Positions 33,993 to 44,203 of a DNA stretch of 64,000 bases are shown in pieces (within the stretch, counting starts at the first letter, position 1; each line of letters opens with the position of its first letter). The position numbers and the translations under genes are program-made. Location: contig NZ_CP107935.1 in the NCBI RefSeq assembly GCF_036038375.1, positions 3,286,001 through 3,350,000 on the forward strand, written 5' to 3'. The notes under the pieces were generated by a model. It saw only the letters and a list, made by a program, of their open reading frames with translations, was not told the origin of the DNA and did no database searches. The stretch comes from Streptomyces sp. NBC_00414 (GTDB lineage: Bacteria > Actinomycetota > Actinomycetes > Streptomycetales > Streptomycetaceae).

Positions 33993-36900
33993 ATGAGCGG
34001 CGCAGAGGTGGCGGCATTACGGCTGGGAACGACCGTGGCGAACACGGCGGCCCAGATGTGGCTGGGCGGCAAGCGGCGGGAACAGGAGCGTCGGCTGTCC
34101 CTGGATGAGCTGGTACGGGTGCGAGTGCCCGGCTTGCGGCTCCAGCGCAGTGTCAGCAGACAGTTCGAGGAGATGGCAGACGCGGCGGCCGCTCGCATGG
34201 AGCCTTTCCTGGTCCGCGAGTTCCGGGGGCTGGACGAGAGCGGCCGGGAAGCGGCGATCAACGGGGTGTGCGACACCTTCGCAGCGGCGGACCTGTCGGA
34301 CGAGGCAGTCCTCGCCGCCGACGCCAACCCGGCGGAACTGATCCGCCGGATCACCCGGACGGTGCCGACACCGGTCGGCCTCAACGAGGCGGAGGAGCAG
34401 TTCTACCGGCTGCTCTTCACCGAATGCTGCCAGTACTACGTCAGCATCGTGCGGAGTCTGCCGGTGTTCGAGGAGAGGGCGCTCACCGAACTGCTGGAAC
34501 GCGCCACGTCACTGGGCACCGATGTGGCGCGCATCCTGGAGCGACTGCCCGACCGTTCGTTGTTCGCACCAGAGGGCACCGACCAGGACGCGGGCTTCCG
34601 TCGTCTGTACATGGACCTGGTCAGCAACAACCTCGACGAGGTGGAGTTGTTCCGCCGCACGTCCGATCGCGCGGCGGCGCGGGTCCGGCTGTCTGTGGCG
34701 TACGTCAGTCTGCGGACCACGGGAGACGGCGGCACGCGCCGTACCGGCCGCCGCTCATCCCTTTTGCTCCGACCCGACATGAGCGACTGGGAGGAGCCCG
34801 GCACGGAGAGTTCGGGCATGCGGGTCGAGGCCGCGCTCGGCGGAGCGTCGCGGGTGTTGCTGCGAGGCGAAGCGGGTTCGGGCAAGACGACGCTGCTGCG
34901 ATGGCTGGCCATCACGGCGGCACGCGGCGCCTTCACCACCGAACTGGCCGACTGGAACGGGCTCACACCCGTGTTCGTCAAGCTGCGCGAGTACAGCGGC
35001 CGTCCGCTGCCGAAGAAGCCCGAGGAGTTGCTGGACGGGGTCGCCGGAACCATCACCGGGGTCATGCCAAAAGCTTGGGTGGAGCGGCAGCTTGCCGACG
35101 GCAAGGTCCTGCTGCTGGTGGACGGCGTGGACGAGCTGCAGGGCAAGGAGCGACGCTCGGTACGGGAGTGGCTGCGCAGGCTGCTCGGGACGTACGGCGA
35201 TATTCGGGTCGTGGTCACCTCGCGCCCGACCGCGGCCAGCGTGGACTGGCTGCGGTCGGAGGACTTCACGACCCTCCACCTCGACCGTATGACACCACCG
35301 GACCTGGCCGCCTTCGTACGGCGATGGCACCAGGCCGTACGCGAGCTGGGCGACGACCTGCCCTGCGCCGTGGACGAACTCCCCCGCTACGAGCAGTCCC
35401 TGCTGAACAGCCTCAAGGACCGGCCGCACCTCCCCTCCCTTGCGGGCACCCCGTTGCTCGCGGCCATGCTCTGCGCCATGCATCTGAACCGTGGCAGTCA
35501 GCTCCCGCGCGACCGGATGGAGCTGTACAAGAACGCTCTGGACACGCTCGTCCACGACCGTGACACGGAACGCAACGTCCCGAGCGCCGTCGACAGCAAG
35601 CTCAGTCTCGGCGACAAGCTGGTCATACTCCGGGATCTGGCCTGGCGGCTGTCGGACAACAACCGCAGCGAGATCAGCGTGGAGCAGGCCGCTGTCCACG
35701 TCGGCAGAAAGCTCACGGCGATGAGGCACCTGGACGTCCAGGACAGCCGTGCGGTCCTCGGGCAGCTTCTGGAGCGCTCCGGGCTACTCCGCGACCCCGC
35801 GCAGGGGCGCCTGGACTTCGTGCACCGGACGTTCCAGGAGTACCTGGCCGCTGAGGAGGCCGCGGAGGAGGACCGCATAGGCAACCTTGTCGAGCGTGCT
35901 CATCTCGACCTGTGGCGCGAGACGATCATCATGGCCGCCGGCCACGCCAACACCCGCCAGCAGGAGGAACTCCTGGGCGGCATCCTCGACCGGGCAGAGC
36001 GGGAACCCCGGCACGCGCGAGTATTGCGGCTGCTGGCGGCTGGCTGCCAGGAAACGCTGCCGTCGATCTCGGACGAGTTGGCCAAGCGCCTGGACGAGGC
36101 GGTGTCGGCGCTGCTGCCGGCTCGGCGGGAGACCGACCCGCCCGCACTCGCGGCGGTGGGGACGAGCCTCCTGCGAAGGCTGCCTCGCTCGCTGACGGAG
36201 CTGACGGAGAAGGCCGCGGTGCAGACTGTGCGGACGGTGGCGCTGATCGGGGGTGAGGAGGCGTTGTCGCTGCTGGCGGGGTATGTGGATGACAAACGCG
36301 AGGACACTCTCGCCGAACTCATCAGGGCTTGGGCATACTTCGATGCGGACGCCTATGCGGACCGGGTCCTGGCATCACTACCACTTAAGGGACGCGTCGT
36401 CAGCCTCACGCACGGCGGCCAGCGGGTAGCCGCGACTCGACTGCCTTCGATCACCAACCTGTCGATTGATTATCCGCTCGCAGAGCTCGCCGCCGTGGAA
36501 CAGTTCCCACACCTTGATCGCCTCTGGGTGGAATCCCTCACCAGCGAGGGTGACATCTCGGTCCTCGCGGTTCATCCAGAACTGCGCGACCTCACGATTA
36601 TGGGGTGGCAAGGACAGCTGCAGCGCCTCGAAACGTTGGAGAATCTGCAGAATCTTACGCACCTGCGTCTCGGACTCGGTGGTACGGCGCACATCGAAGG
36701 TCTACGACTTGGCCAAGCCGTGTCAGGCATCAGCTTGTTCGGGGTGAGCGAAACCACCGATCTAAGGATGTTGCACGGCTACTCCGGCATCTCGTACCTC
36801 TACCTGTCCGGCCACAGCACCTGCACGCTGCACGCCCGTATCGGACTAGCCACCATGTCCGGACTTGAGAGCTTAACGTTCAGCCGCTTCGACTTGAGCA

Positions 36901-37097
36901 CCTGGCTGACGGTGAGTAAGCGCCTACCCTCTTCGCTGCAACAACTCACCGTTCGTAACTGCATCATGTCCGGCGACGCTGCCGCACTCAACGGTCTCGA
37001 CTCCCTGGAGTCGGTCGAGATCGCCCATTGCCGCACCCCCGACGATCAGCCCATCACCGCTCTATATCTGCCAGGCGTGGACGTCAGCATCAGCTGA
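33993..37097 (+). CDS. NACHT-domain protein with leucine-rich C-terminus (bacterial NLR)
   Basis: The product has 1034 residues. An N-terminal helical domain (about 1-270) precedes a NACHT NTPase. Walker A GEAGSGKTTLL is near 292 and Walker B LLLVDGVDELQG near 371. TSRP near 410 is the sensor-1-type segment, and a winged-helix part with VHRTFQEYLAAEEA lies near 610. Residues from about 810 form irregular leucine-rich repeats (LTNLSIDYPLAELAAVEQFP, NLQNLTHLRLGLGG). NACHT proteins of bacteria (bNACHT/Avs-like STANDs) act in phage defence by sensing an invader and triggering an effector. The effector of this one would lie in the unrecognised N-terminus. The ATG at 33993 follows GGGGCGGGG. It sits alone between terminators at a likely insertion point. 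Base composition drops in the LRR part. Confidence 0.88.
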   Translation: MSGAEVAALRLGTTVANTAAQMWLGGKRREQERRLSLDELVRVRVPGLRLQRSVSRQFEEMADAAAARMEPFLVREFRGLDESGREAAINGVCDTFAAADLSDEAVLAADANPAELIRRITRTVPTPVGLNEAEEQFYRLLFTECCQYYVSIVRSLPVFEERALTELLERATSLGTDVARILERLPDRSLFAPEGTDQDAGFRRLYMDLVSNNLDEVELFRRTSDRAAARVRLSVAYVSLRTTGDGGTRRTGRRSSLLLRPDMSDWEEPGTESSGMRVEAALGGASRVLLRGEAGSGKTTLLRWLAITAARGAFTTELADWNGLTPVFVKLREYSGRPLPKKPEELLDGVAGTITGVMPKAWVERQLADGKVLLLVDGVDELQGKERRSVREWLRRLLGTYGDIRVVVTSRPTAASVDWLRSEDFTTLHLDRMTPPDLAAFVRRWHQAVRELGDDLPCAVDELPRYEQSLLNSLKDRPHLPSLAGTPLLAAMLCAMHLNRGSQLPRDRMELYKNALDTLVHDRDTERNVPSAVDSKLSLGDKLVILRDLAWRLSDNNRSEISVEQAAVHVGRKLTAMRHLDVQDSRAVLGQLLERSGLLRDPAQGRLDFVHRTFQEYLAAEEAAEEDRIGNLVERAHLDLWRETIIMAAGHANTRQQEELLGGILDRAEREPRHARVLRLLAAGCQETLPSISDELAKRLDEAVSALLPARRETDPPALAAVGTSLLRRLPRSLTELTEKAAVQTVRTVALIGGEEALSLLAGYVDDKREDTLAELIRAWAYFDADAYADRVLASLPLKGRVVSLTHGGQRVAATRLPSITNLSIDYPLAELAAVEQFPHLDRLWVESLTSEGDISVLAVHPELRDLTIMGWQGQLQRLETLENLQNLTHLRLGLGGTAHIEGLRLGQAVSGISLFGVSETTDLRMLHGYSGISYLYLSGHSTCTLHARIGLATMSGLESLTFSRFDLSTWLTVSKRLPSSLQQLTVRNCIMSGDAAALNGLDSLESVEIAHCRTPDDQPITALYLPGVDVSIS

Positions 37098-37126
37098 CGC
37101 CCAACGCACGGCGGAACCGGTCACCA

Positions 37127-37669
37127 TCAAGCAGCGAGCGTGGAGCCCACCGGCGGCGGCGCAGCAGGCAGGCTCAGCTCGAACCAGATCGTCTTACCGC
37201 CCGGCCCGAACTTTCCTTCTCCTATGGCGCATCCGCCCCACCGGTCGGCCACCGTGTCGAGGATGAGCAGCCCGCGTCCGGCCTCCGCGTGCGCCGCGAT
37301 GTCCGTCCGCCGGGAGCCCGGTGCCGGAGGCAGGTCCGGGCTCATGTCCCAGACGCTGACCCGCAGTACGGGGCACAGCCACTGGAGCCGTACAGATGCG
37401 GGGCCCTGCGTGTGCCGGACGGAGTTGGTCGCCAGCTCCGAGGCGAGCAGCTCCGCGCGGTCCACGAGCGGGGTGAGGCCGTGGGCGTCGAGGACTGCCC
37501 GGAGGGTGACTCGGGCGATCCCTGGCCCTCTGGGGTCACGGGGGAAGTGCAGCTCGTAGCACCACGGAGCCGTGAAGGGCAGCGGCGGTGGGTGCGGGGT
37601 CCCTGACAGTGGGTCGAGGGCGGGGAGGAGAGAGGAGGCCGGGCCGGGGTGGTTCTGTTCGGTGTTCAT
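37127..37669 (-). CDS. HATPase_c (anti-sigma-factor-like) ATP-binding protein
   Basis: The product has 180 residues. The GHKL fold shows LLASELATNSVRHTQGP (N box, about residue 80), a degenerate G1 box VSVWDMSPDLPP, and a G2 box GRGLLILDTVADRWG near 135. This is the stand-alone RsbW/SpoIIAB-like family, abundant in streptomycetes and often paired with XRE and DUF397 genes, as here. The ATG at 37669 has GGAG seven bases upstream. It diverges from the XRE gene. A target sigma factor or partner is unknown. Confidence 0.85.
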   Translation of the reverse strand: MNTEQNHPGPASSLLPALDPLSGTPHPPPLPFTAPWCYELHFPRDPRGPGIARVTLRAVLDAHGLTPLVDRAELLASELATNSVRHTQGPASVRLQWLCPVLRVSVWDMSPDLPPAPGSRRTDIAAHAEAGRGLLILDTVADRWGGCAIGEGKFGPGGKTIWFELSLPAAPPPVGSTLAA

Positions 37670-37838
37670 GTGGCAGCTCCGAGGTGCGCGGTCGCGGTGG
37701 ATCGTGAATGGCACGCGTCCGACGGTAAGGGACGAACGCATAACGGTGCTACCTAGTCACTCATAAGGGTTAGGTCTGCGAGCGACTGGACCGCGGGCAT
37801 TCGCGTCGGCACACTGTGCGCGAACGAGGAGAGATTCC

Positions 37839-38693
37839 ATGGCACCGCGACAGGCACCAACCATCCTTCAACGCCGCTTCGGCACCGAGCTGCGGCGGCT
37901 CCGCGAAGCGACGGGCATGTCCGCCCCGACGGCGGCGGAGCACCTCGGTACCGACCGCACAGTCATCTCCAATGTAGAGGCGGGCCGGTTCGGCATCAGC
38001 GAAGAACGCCTTCGACGGCTCGTCAGCATCTACGAGTGTGATGACCTCGCGCTCGTAGATGCTCTGGTCGAACTGACCGGCGGACGCAAGTCCGGTTGGT
38101 GGGAGGAGTACCGAGGCAAGATTCCGCCGAGCTTCCTCGATGTCTCCGCGCTCGAAAACTACGCCACGCGCCTGCGTACGGTTCAAATCGCCCATCTGCC
38201 GGGCCTGTTCCACACCGAGGACCACGCACGCGCCATCTTCGAGCTTCCGGCGCCACCCCTGCCGCGTCTGGAGGTCGAGCTACGAGTCGCGCACCGCATC
38301 GCCCGTCAGGCGGTGGTTACCGGAGACCACCCGATCCCCTACACGGGCGTGATTCACGAGGCCGCGGTCAGAATGCAGCTCGGAGGACGCGGCGTTGCCC
38401 GTGCGCAGCTGCAGTACCTTCTTGAAGCCGGCGACCGGCCGAACGTCACGCTGCGGGTGATTCCGTTCGCGGCCGGGGGCTTCCCGCTGCTCGGTGACTC
38501 GTCCGTCATGTACGCCGAGGCTCCGAACAGCCACCTGGACACTGTGCAGATGGACTCGCCCGCAGGAGCCGTCTTCATCGACTCCCCCGCACAGCTCGCC
38601 AACTTCCGAACACGACTGGACTTGGTCGAACAGGTGGCGTTGACTCCCTCCAAGTCGAGGGATTTCATCCGCACCGTCGCCAAAGAGCTGTAA
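37839..38693 (+). CDS. XRE-family regulator with DUF5753 domain
   Basis: The product has 284 residues. A Cro/C1-type HTH spans about 12-65 (FGTELRRLREATGMSAPTAAEHLGTDRTVISNVEAG). The DUF5753 C-terminal domain follows (ALENYATRLRTVQIAHLPGLFHTEDHARAIF, and later VTLRVIPFAAGGFPLLGDSS). These regulators nearly always precede a DUF397 gene, as they do here with a 12-base gap. Some such loci affect development and antibiotic production in streptomycetes (abaA- and bldB-related families). The ATG at 37839 follows GAGGAGAG. Confidence 0.9.
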   Translation: MAPRQAPTILQRRFGTELRRLREATGMSAPTAAEHLGTDRTVISNVEAGRFGISEERLRRLVSIYECDDLALVDALVELTGGRKSGWWEEYRGKIPPSFLDVSALENYATRLRTVQIAHLPGLFHTEDHARAIFELPAPPLPRLEVELRVAHRIARQAVVTGDHPIPYTGVIHEAAVRMQLGGRGVARAQLQYLLEAGDRPNVTLRVIPFAAGGFPLLGDSSVMYAEAPNSHLDTVQMDSPAGAVFIDSPAQLANFRTRLDLVEQVALTPSKSRDFIRTVAKEL

Positions 38694-38705
38694 GTGGGGT
38701 GTCAC

Positions 38706-38891
38706 GTGTCCGGCCTGAACTGGGTCAAGTCCTCGTTCTCCGACGAGGGGGGCAACAACTGCGTCGAGGTCGCCGTCACCGAAGACGGCGCGGCCCTCCG
38801 CGAGAGTGACGAGCCCGGTCGAATACTGGCCCTGCCGCGTGAGGGGCTCTCCGCGCTGCTCGTGGCCATCAAGCAGACCCCCTCCCCCTGA
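38706..38891 (+). CDS. DUF397 protein
   Basis: The product has 61 residues, the family length. The motif LNWVKSSFSDEGGNNCVEVA lies at the N-terminus, followed by ALRESDEPGRILALPREGLSALL. The start is GTG at 38706; an in-frame GTG at 38694 directly after the XRE stop would add four residues. It works with the upstream XRE/DUF5753 regulator as a pair of unknown mechanism. Confidence 0.88.
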   Translation: MSGLNWVKSSFSDEGGNNCVEVAVTEDGAALRESDEPGRILALPREGLSALLVAIKQTPSP

Positions 38892-38900
38892 GCGAAACGG

Positions 38901-38942
38901 CGATCGCCGGGCCCGCTCCTCGTGGAGCGGGCCCGGCGATCG
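38901..38942. terminator. 19-bp perfect stem between DUF397 gene and accE
   Basis: CGATCGCCGGGCCCGCTCC (38901-38919) pairs perfectly with 38924-38942 around TCGT. It separates the convergent DUF397 and accE genes and marks the right edge of the accessory segment. Confidence 0.85.
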
Positions 38943-38955
38943 GGTGAGCTGGGGG

Positions 38956-39153
38956 TCAGCCCTGCCAGGAGTGCGGGGCGCGGAAGCCCGGGGTGCGCTC
39001 CAGGCGGCGCCAGCCTGCCTTTGCGCGGCCTCGGTGGGCCGGGGCGGCGTCCGTCGGGGCGGCGGCCGCGCGGGCCAGGAGGATCGCCGTCACCGCGGCC
39101 AGTTCCTCGGGGCCGGCGTGGCCCTTCTCGACGCGGATATCAGGAATGTCCAT
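38956..39153 (-). CDS. accE: Acyl-CoA carboxylase epsilon subunit
   Basis: The product has 65 residues. It starts MDIPDIRVEKGHAGPEELAA and ends FRAPHSWQG, the hallmarks of the actinobacterial epsilon subunit. The protein stabilises and activates the propionyl/acetyl-CoA carboxylase complex made with the beta subunit encoded just upstream and a biotinylated alpha subunit encoded elsewhere. It is 61 bases downstream of pccB in the same direction. Confidence 0.93.
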   Translation of the reverse strand: MDIPDIRVEKGHAGPEELAAVTAILLARAAAAPTDAAPAHRGRAKAGWRRLERTPGFRAPHSWQG

Positions 39154-39214
39154 AGGTGTCAGTCTCCGTGAGAGAGAGGTACGCGGGGTTGCCGCGATGG
39201 GTCCGCCCGGTTAC

Positions 39215-40807
<1,593 letters not shown>

Positions 40808-40834
40808 GTAGTGACCTTACGAAGTCCACCAAGG

Positions 40835-40874
40835 AAAGCGGGCCGTCGACTCTGTACAGTCTCCGGCCCGTTTT
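40835..40874 (-). terminator. Hairpin between PL8 lyase gene and pccB
   Basis: CGGGCCG (40839-40845) pairs with CGGCCCG (40864-40870), flanked by AAA and TTTT. It lies about 90 bases past the lyase stop. Confidence 0.55.
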
Positions 40875-40961
40875 ACTGGTAGCCCTGAACAGAACCCTTG
40901 CCGCGTGCAGGCGATCCGACTGCTCAGAGGGCCTTTGCCTTGTAGGGGTCACACAAAGCGC

Positions 40962-43316
40962 TCAACTGAGAGTCACCTCACACTCCATCGTCGCGCATAC
41001 CTTCCCTGGAGTGACGCGCAGCCTCAGCCGGCGTCCGGTGGCGAGCACCTCGACGCCTGGATCCGCGCGCACGACCCCGCGCACGGGACGGTCCCAGGTC
41101 ACCTCAAACACCTCTCCGGTACGCAGGGGCTCGCTCACGCAGAGGGTCGCGGTCCCGCCCCGGCGGCGTACCAGCACGCTCGCGGGGGCGGTGGTGCTGA
41201 GCGGGCCTGCCGTGCCCGGCTGCCAGAAGTTGGCCGCGAGCAGCCCCAGGGCCGGTACGGACACCGCCTGGCGGCCGGAGTCGTTGGCGAGGACCGACAG
41301 CCGGTGGCGATCGGCGGCGCGGGCCGCGACCGTGCGGCGCGAGGCCCCGGGCAGCACGACGTACGCGTACGTGGCGTCCACCGGGTCCGTGCCGTGGTCG
41401 ATCCAGAGCGTCTGCCAGCGGCGGGTCCGGCGTTCGGTGGTGCTGGTGGTGTTGATGTCGGACCAGGCGCCGGTGCGGTCGTCGCGGAGGGTGTGCGGTT
41501 CGGCCCCGTCCAGGAGCACCCAGCCCCCGTGCCCCTCCAGGTGGGCCCAGCCGGGTCCGCGTACGAGGCGCTGCGTGCCGCCCTCCCCCAGGTTCCTGTT
41601 GTCGACGACCGTCTCGACCGGAACGCCGTCCGTGGCGGTGATGCCCGCGCCGAGGCAGACGATCGCGTCGTCGAGGCAGAACCACGACTTGCGGGCCTGG
41701 AGGGTCGAGCCGAGGCCCAGCAGGTGCTGTCCGACGGCCGCGAACTCCCCGTCCGTCGTGCCGCCGACCCAGCGCGCCGCGGGTCTGGGTTCGCCCCACT
41801 CGCCGCCCGCCCGGTCGGCGAGCCGTTTGGTGGACACGGTCGTCCCGGGCAGCCGGTACCAGTCGACGGTCGGCCAGTACCAGTCCGTGTACTGGTCGGT
41901 GGGGCTCCCACCGGCCCACCAGTGGAGCATTCCGGCACCCGTGTGCCAGCCGCGCGGGTTCTCGCCGTTGCCGCACTCGTAGTACGCGATCCGCTCGCTC
42001 GCCATGGCGATGTTCGCGGTGAAGCCGGGGCCCCCGCCGGAACCCGTCCCGGTGCCTCGGTGGACCGACCTGTCCATGGCGGCGAAGAGGTGGTGACCGG
42101 CCGGTTCGGGGGCGGCCGGGAGGGCCGAGCCGGCGACGGCGTGGAGGCGGGCCAGGTCGGCCACCCCGAACTGCCGTGCCGTCAGGATCGGGGTGACGGT
42201 GTCCCGCTCGATCCAGCCCTTGATCCTCCCCTGCCAGCGTTCGCGTTCCGCCGCGCTCGCGCCCTGGGCCAGCAGCGCGATCGCGGCGATCAGCGCCTGC
42301 CCGTGGAAGTGGTCGCTGCGCATGACCTGCCGGTCGTCGCTCTTGAGGTAACCCCGGCTGATGGCACGCCCGTTGACGCTGTCCATCATCAGCCCGTCGT
42401 GGATCAGCGGCGCGTAGGCCTTCTCCACGCTGTCGAGGATGATCTGCCGGCCGGGATCGCTCACCTCCCACTGCGACCCGGCGAGCAGTGCGAAGAGACG
42501 GCCCAGCCCGTCGAGCATGACCTGCCCGTACGTCCCCGAGTACGCGACCCAGGTGTGCTGGACGAACGACCCGTCGGCGTAGAGCCCGTCCCCCTTGGTG
42601 ACGTAGGGGAAGACCGGTGAGAGCGCGTCCCGGGCGAGCGCGATCTTCCCGGGGGCGCGGCCGAGGATGCCGCGCAGGGCGACGGAACGGCACAGGTCGA
42701 CGCGGTTGGCGCCGGTCGAGGTGCCCGTGTAGTCCCCGAGCATGCTGTCGGGGACGAAGTGGTCGACGGCGGCGCAGGCGGCCTCGATCCGCGTGTCCGT
42801 CAGCTCGCCGTACAGGGCGGCCACGATGTCCATGAGGAGGCGGGGGCTGCCGATCTGCCACTCCCACCAGTTGCCGTAGCGGGTGGTCGAGGGGTTGTAG
42901 ACGGTCGCGGAGAGGTGGTCGAGGCCGCGCAGGACGTCCGCGAGCAGGCCCGCGTCGCCGGTGGACCCGGTGCCCTCCTGGACGTACGCCTGTGTCATCG
43001 TCCACAGCCTGCTGTAGCTCTGGGTGATGCCGGCGGGCGGGTCGTAGGGGTAGCCGGGCCACAGCGAGTTCGCCGCCGGGGTCATGGACGCCCGGAAGCC
43101 GCGGGCCAGTTCGCCGGTCTCGGCGAGGCGGGACGCGTACGGCTCGGCGGCCGGGTCGTATCCGGCGCCGAGGGCGATCTCCAGCCAGCGGCGGCGGAGC
43201 GTGTCGTACGGGTCGTCGTCGGCCGCGTGCGCCGGGGCGGGGAAGGCGGTCGCGAGGAGCGGGGCGCCCGACGTGAGCGCCGCCGCGAGCAGGAACGTAC
43301 GGCGGGTGGAAGTCAT
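40962..43316 (-). CDS. Secreted polysaccharide lyase, family 8
   Basis: The product has 784 residues. It begins TSTRRTFLLAAALTSG, a twin-arginine-type signal ending near AHAA (residue 31). The PL8 catalytic set is visible: Asn in TGANRVD, His and Tyr in SFVQHTWVAYSGTYG near residue 255, and Arg in NGRAISR near 315. WWEWQIGSPR is the substrate-cleft aromatic patch. The C-terminal half is the beta-sandwich domain. Family members cleave hyaluronan, chondroitin or xanthan by beta-elimination. The substrate is not decided by sequence alone. It is probably exported folded. Confidence 0.92.
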   Translation of the reverse strand: MTSTRRTFLLAAALTSGAPLLATAFPAPAHAADDDPYDTLRRRWLEIALGAGYDPAAEPYASRLAETGELARGFRASMTPAANSLWPGYPYDPPAGITQSYSRLWTMTQAYVQEGTGSTGDAGLLADVLRGLDHLSATVYNPSTTRYGNWWEWQIGSPRLLMDIVAALYGELTDTRIEAACAAVDHFVPDSMLGDYTGTSTGANRVDLCRSVALRGILGRAPGKIALARDALSPVFPYVTKGDGLYADGSFVQHTWVAYSGTYGQVMLDGLGRLFALLAGSQWEVSDPGRQIILDSVEKAYAPLIHDGLMMDSVNGRAISRGYLKSDDRQVMRSDHFHGQALIAAIALLAQGASAAERERWQGRIKGWIERDTVTPILTARQFGVADLARLHAVAGSALPAAPEPAGHHLFAAMDRSVHRGTGTGSGGGPGFTANIAMASERIAYYECGNGENPRGWHTGAGMLHWWAGGSPTDQYTDWYWPTVDWYRLPGTTVSTKRLADRAGGEWGEPRPAARWVGGTTDGEFAAVGQHLLGLGSTLQARKSWFCLDDAIVCLGAGITATDGVPVETVVDNRNLGEGGTQRLVRGPGWAHLEGHGGWVLLDGAEPHTLRDDRTGAWSDINTTSTTERRTRRWQTLWIDHGTDPVDATYAYVVLPGASRRTVAARAADRHRLSVLANDSGRQAVSVPALGLLAANFWQPGTAGPLSTTAPASVLVRRRGGTATLCVSEPLRTGEVFEVTWDRPVRGVVRADPGVEVLATGRRLRLRVTPGKVCATMECEVTLS

Positions 43317-43355
43317 CTCCTGGGTCTCCTCTGTCGGCTCTGTCCGCTGTGTCTC

Positions 43356-43889
43356 CTAGCAGCCGCCGCAGTTGTGGTAGAGGACGTCCCAGTGGTTGCC
43401 CTCGTCCGCGTAGATGTTGCCGGAGCCCGACCGGTACTGGAGGGCTCCGTCTCCGCGCGGGCCGATGTAGGTGAACGTGTTCTTGATGTAGTTCGTGACG
43501 CAGGTGCTCTTGGCGTAGTCGAGCTTGTAGCCGTTCCAATGGGAGTACGTGCCGCTCGCGTGGCCCGTCTCCGTGCCGCCGGTGATGTTGAGGGCGCAGC
43601 CGGTGGCGCTCTTCAGGGTCTGGGCGCCCTGGGCGGTGGCGAGGTTGAGCTGCTCGAAGGACGTACAGGTGGGGTTGTTGCGGTCCGAGCAGCCGCCGGA
43701 GGACGACCAGGTGATGCCGGAGCCGCTGAACATCGAGGTCGCGCTCGCGTGGCTGATCTTCGTGACGGCGGCGGCTTCGGCGATCGTGCTGGTGTCGGGA
43801 GCGGCGGACGCCCCCGTGGCGCCGCCGAGCACGACGGCGGCCGGGGCGGCGAAGAGGGTGAGGGCGGTCAGGGCGGAGCGGAGCTTCAT
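43356..43889 (-). CDS. Small secreted cysteine-rich protein, possible M15-like peptidase
   Basis: The product has 177 residues. The signal peptide is MKLRSALTALTLFAAPAAVV to about residue 30 (ASA-AP). The mature part has six cysteines. SHWNGYKLD matches the S-H-x-x-G-x-x-x-D zinc-ligand pattern of M15 peptidases, and GNHWDV near the C-terminus resembles the second H-x-D/V ligand block. This suggests an extracellular cell-wall peptidase, but the family assignment is my inference. ATG at 43889 has AGGAG-like bases upstream. A DasR-like site lies about 170 bases upstream. Confidence 0.65.
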   Translation of the reverse strand: MKLRSALTALTLFAAPAAVVLGGATGASAAPDTSTIAEAAAVTKISHASATSMFSGSGITWSSSGGCSDRNNPTCTSFEQLNLATAQGAQTLKSATGCALNITGGTETGHASGTYSHWNGYKLDYAKSTCVTNYIKNTFTYIGPRGDGALQYRSGSGNIYADEGNHWDVLYHNCGGC

Positions 43890-44056
43890 GAGGAGCCTTT
43901 CCTGCGGATGACCGTGCGGACTGCGGGTGTACGCGGGTACGTGCCGGCTGCGGGTGACCTTGCCGACCGCGGGGCTGGGGACGGCTGTGCAGGGGGAGCA
44001 AGGCGATGGTGCCCGAGGTCTACACGTGTCCACCAGGGGGCCAACGGATGACCTTG

Positions 44057-44067
44057 GGTTTAGACCA
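44057..44067. promoter_or_regulatory. DasR-like site upstream of secreted protein gene
   Basis: On the minus strand TGGTCTAAACC matches the dre core TGGTCTAGACC at 10 of 11 positions. The flanking halves match less well. Confidence 0.4.
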
Positions 44068-44109
44068 ATGGCAACCGGGTGTAACCGGGGCAACACACCC
44101 CGACCACAG

Positions 44110-44158
44110 TTGAAACCCGTAGGGAATAGGTCTATGGTCGCCCTAGTTGAACGTTAAA
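44110..44158 (+). promoter_or_regulatory. yceI promoter and overlapping palindrome
   Basis: TTGAAA (44110-44115), 17-base spacer, TATGGT (44133-44138). The imperfect palindrome TTGAACGTTAAA (44147-44158) covers the expected transcription start, as expected for a repressor such as a MarR protein. The regulator is not in the window. Confidence 0.6.
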
Positions 44159-44203
44159 CAGCTTCGGCACAGGGCCGGAGCTCGTCCCCCCAAGGAGCCA
44201 GTC

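Larger units (their letters stand above)
43890..44203. other. 314-base divergent promoter region
   Basis: It contains no gene. It holds a DasR-like site (44057-44067), a vegetative-type promoter for yceI (44110-44138) and a palindrome over the expected start site (44147-44158). Confidence 0.6.
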
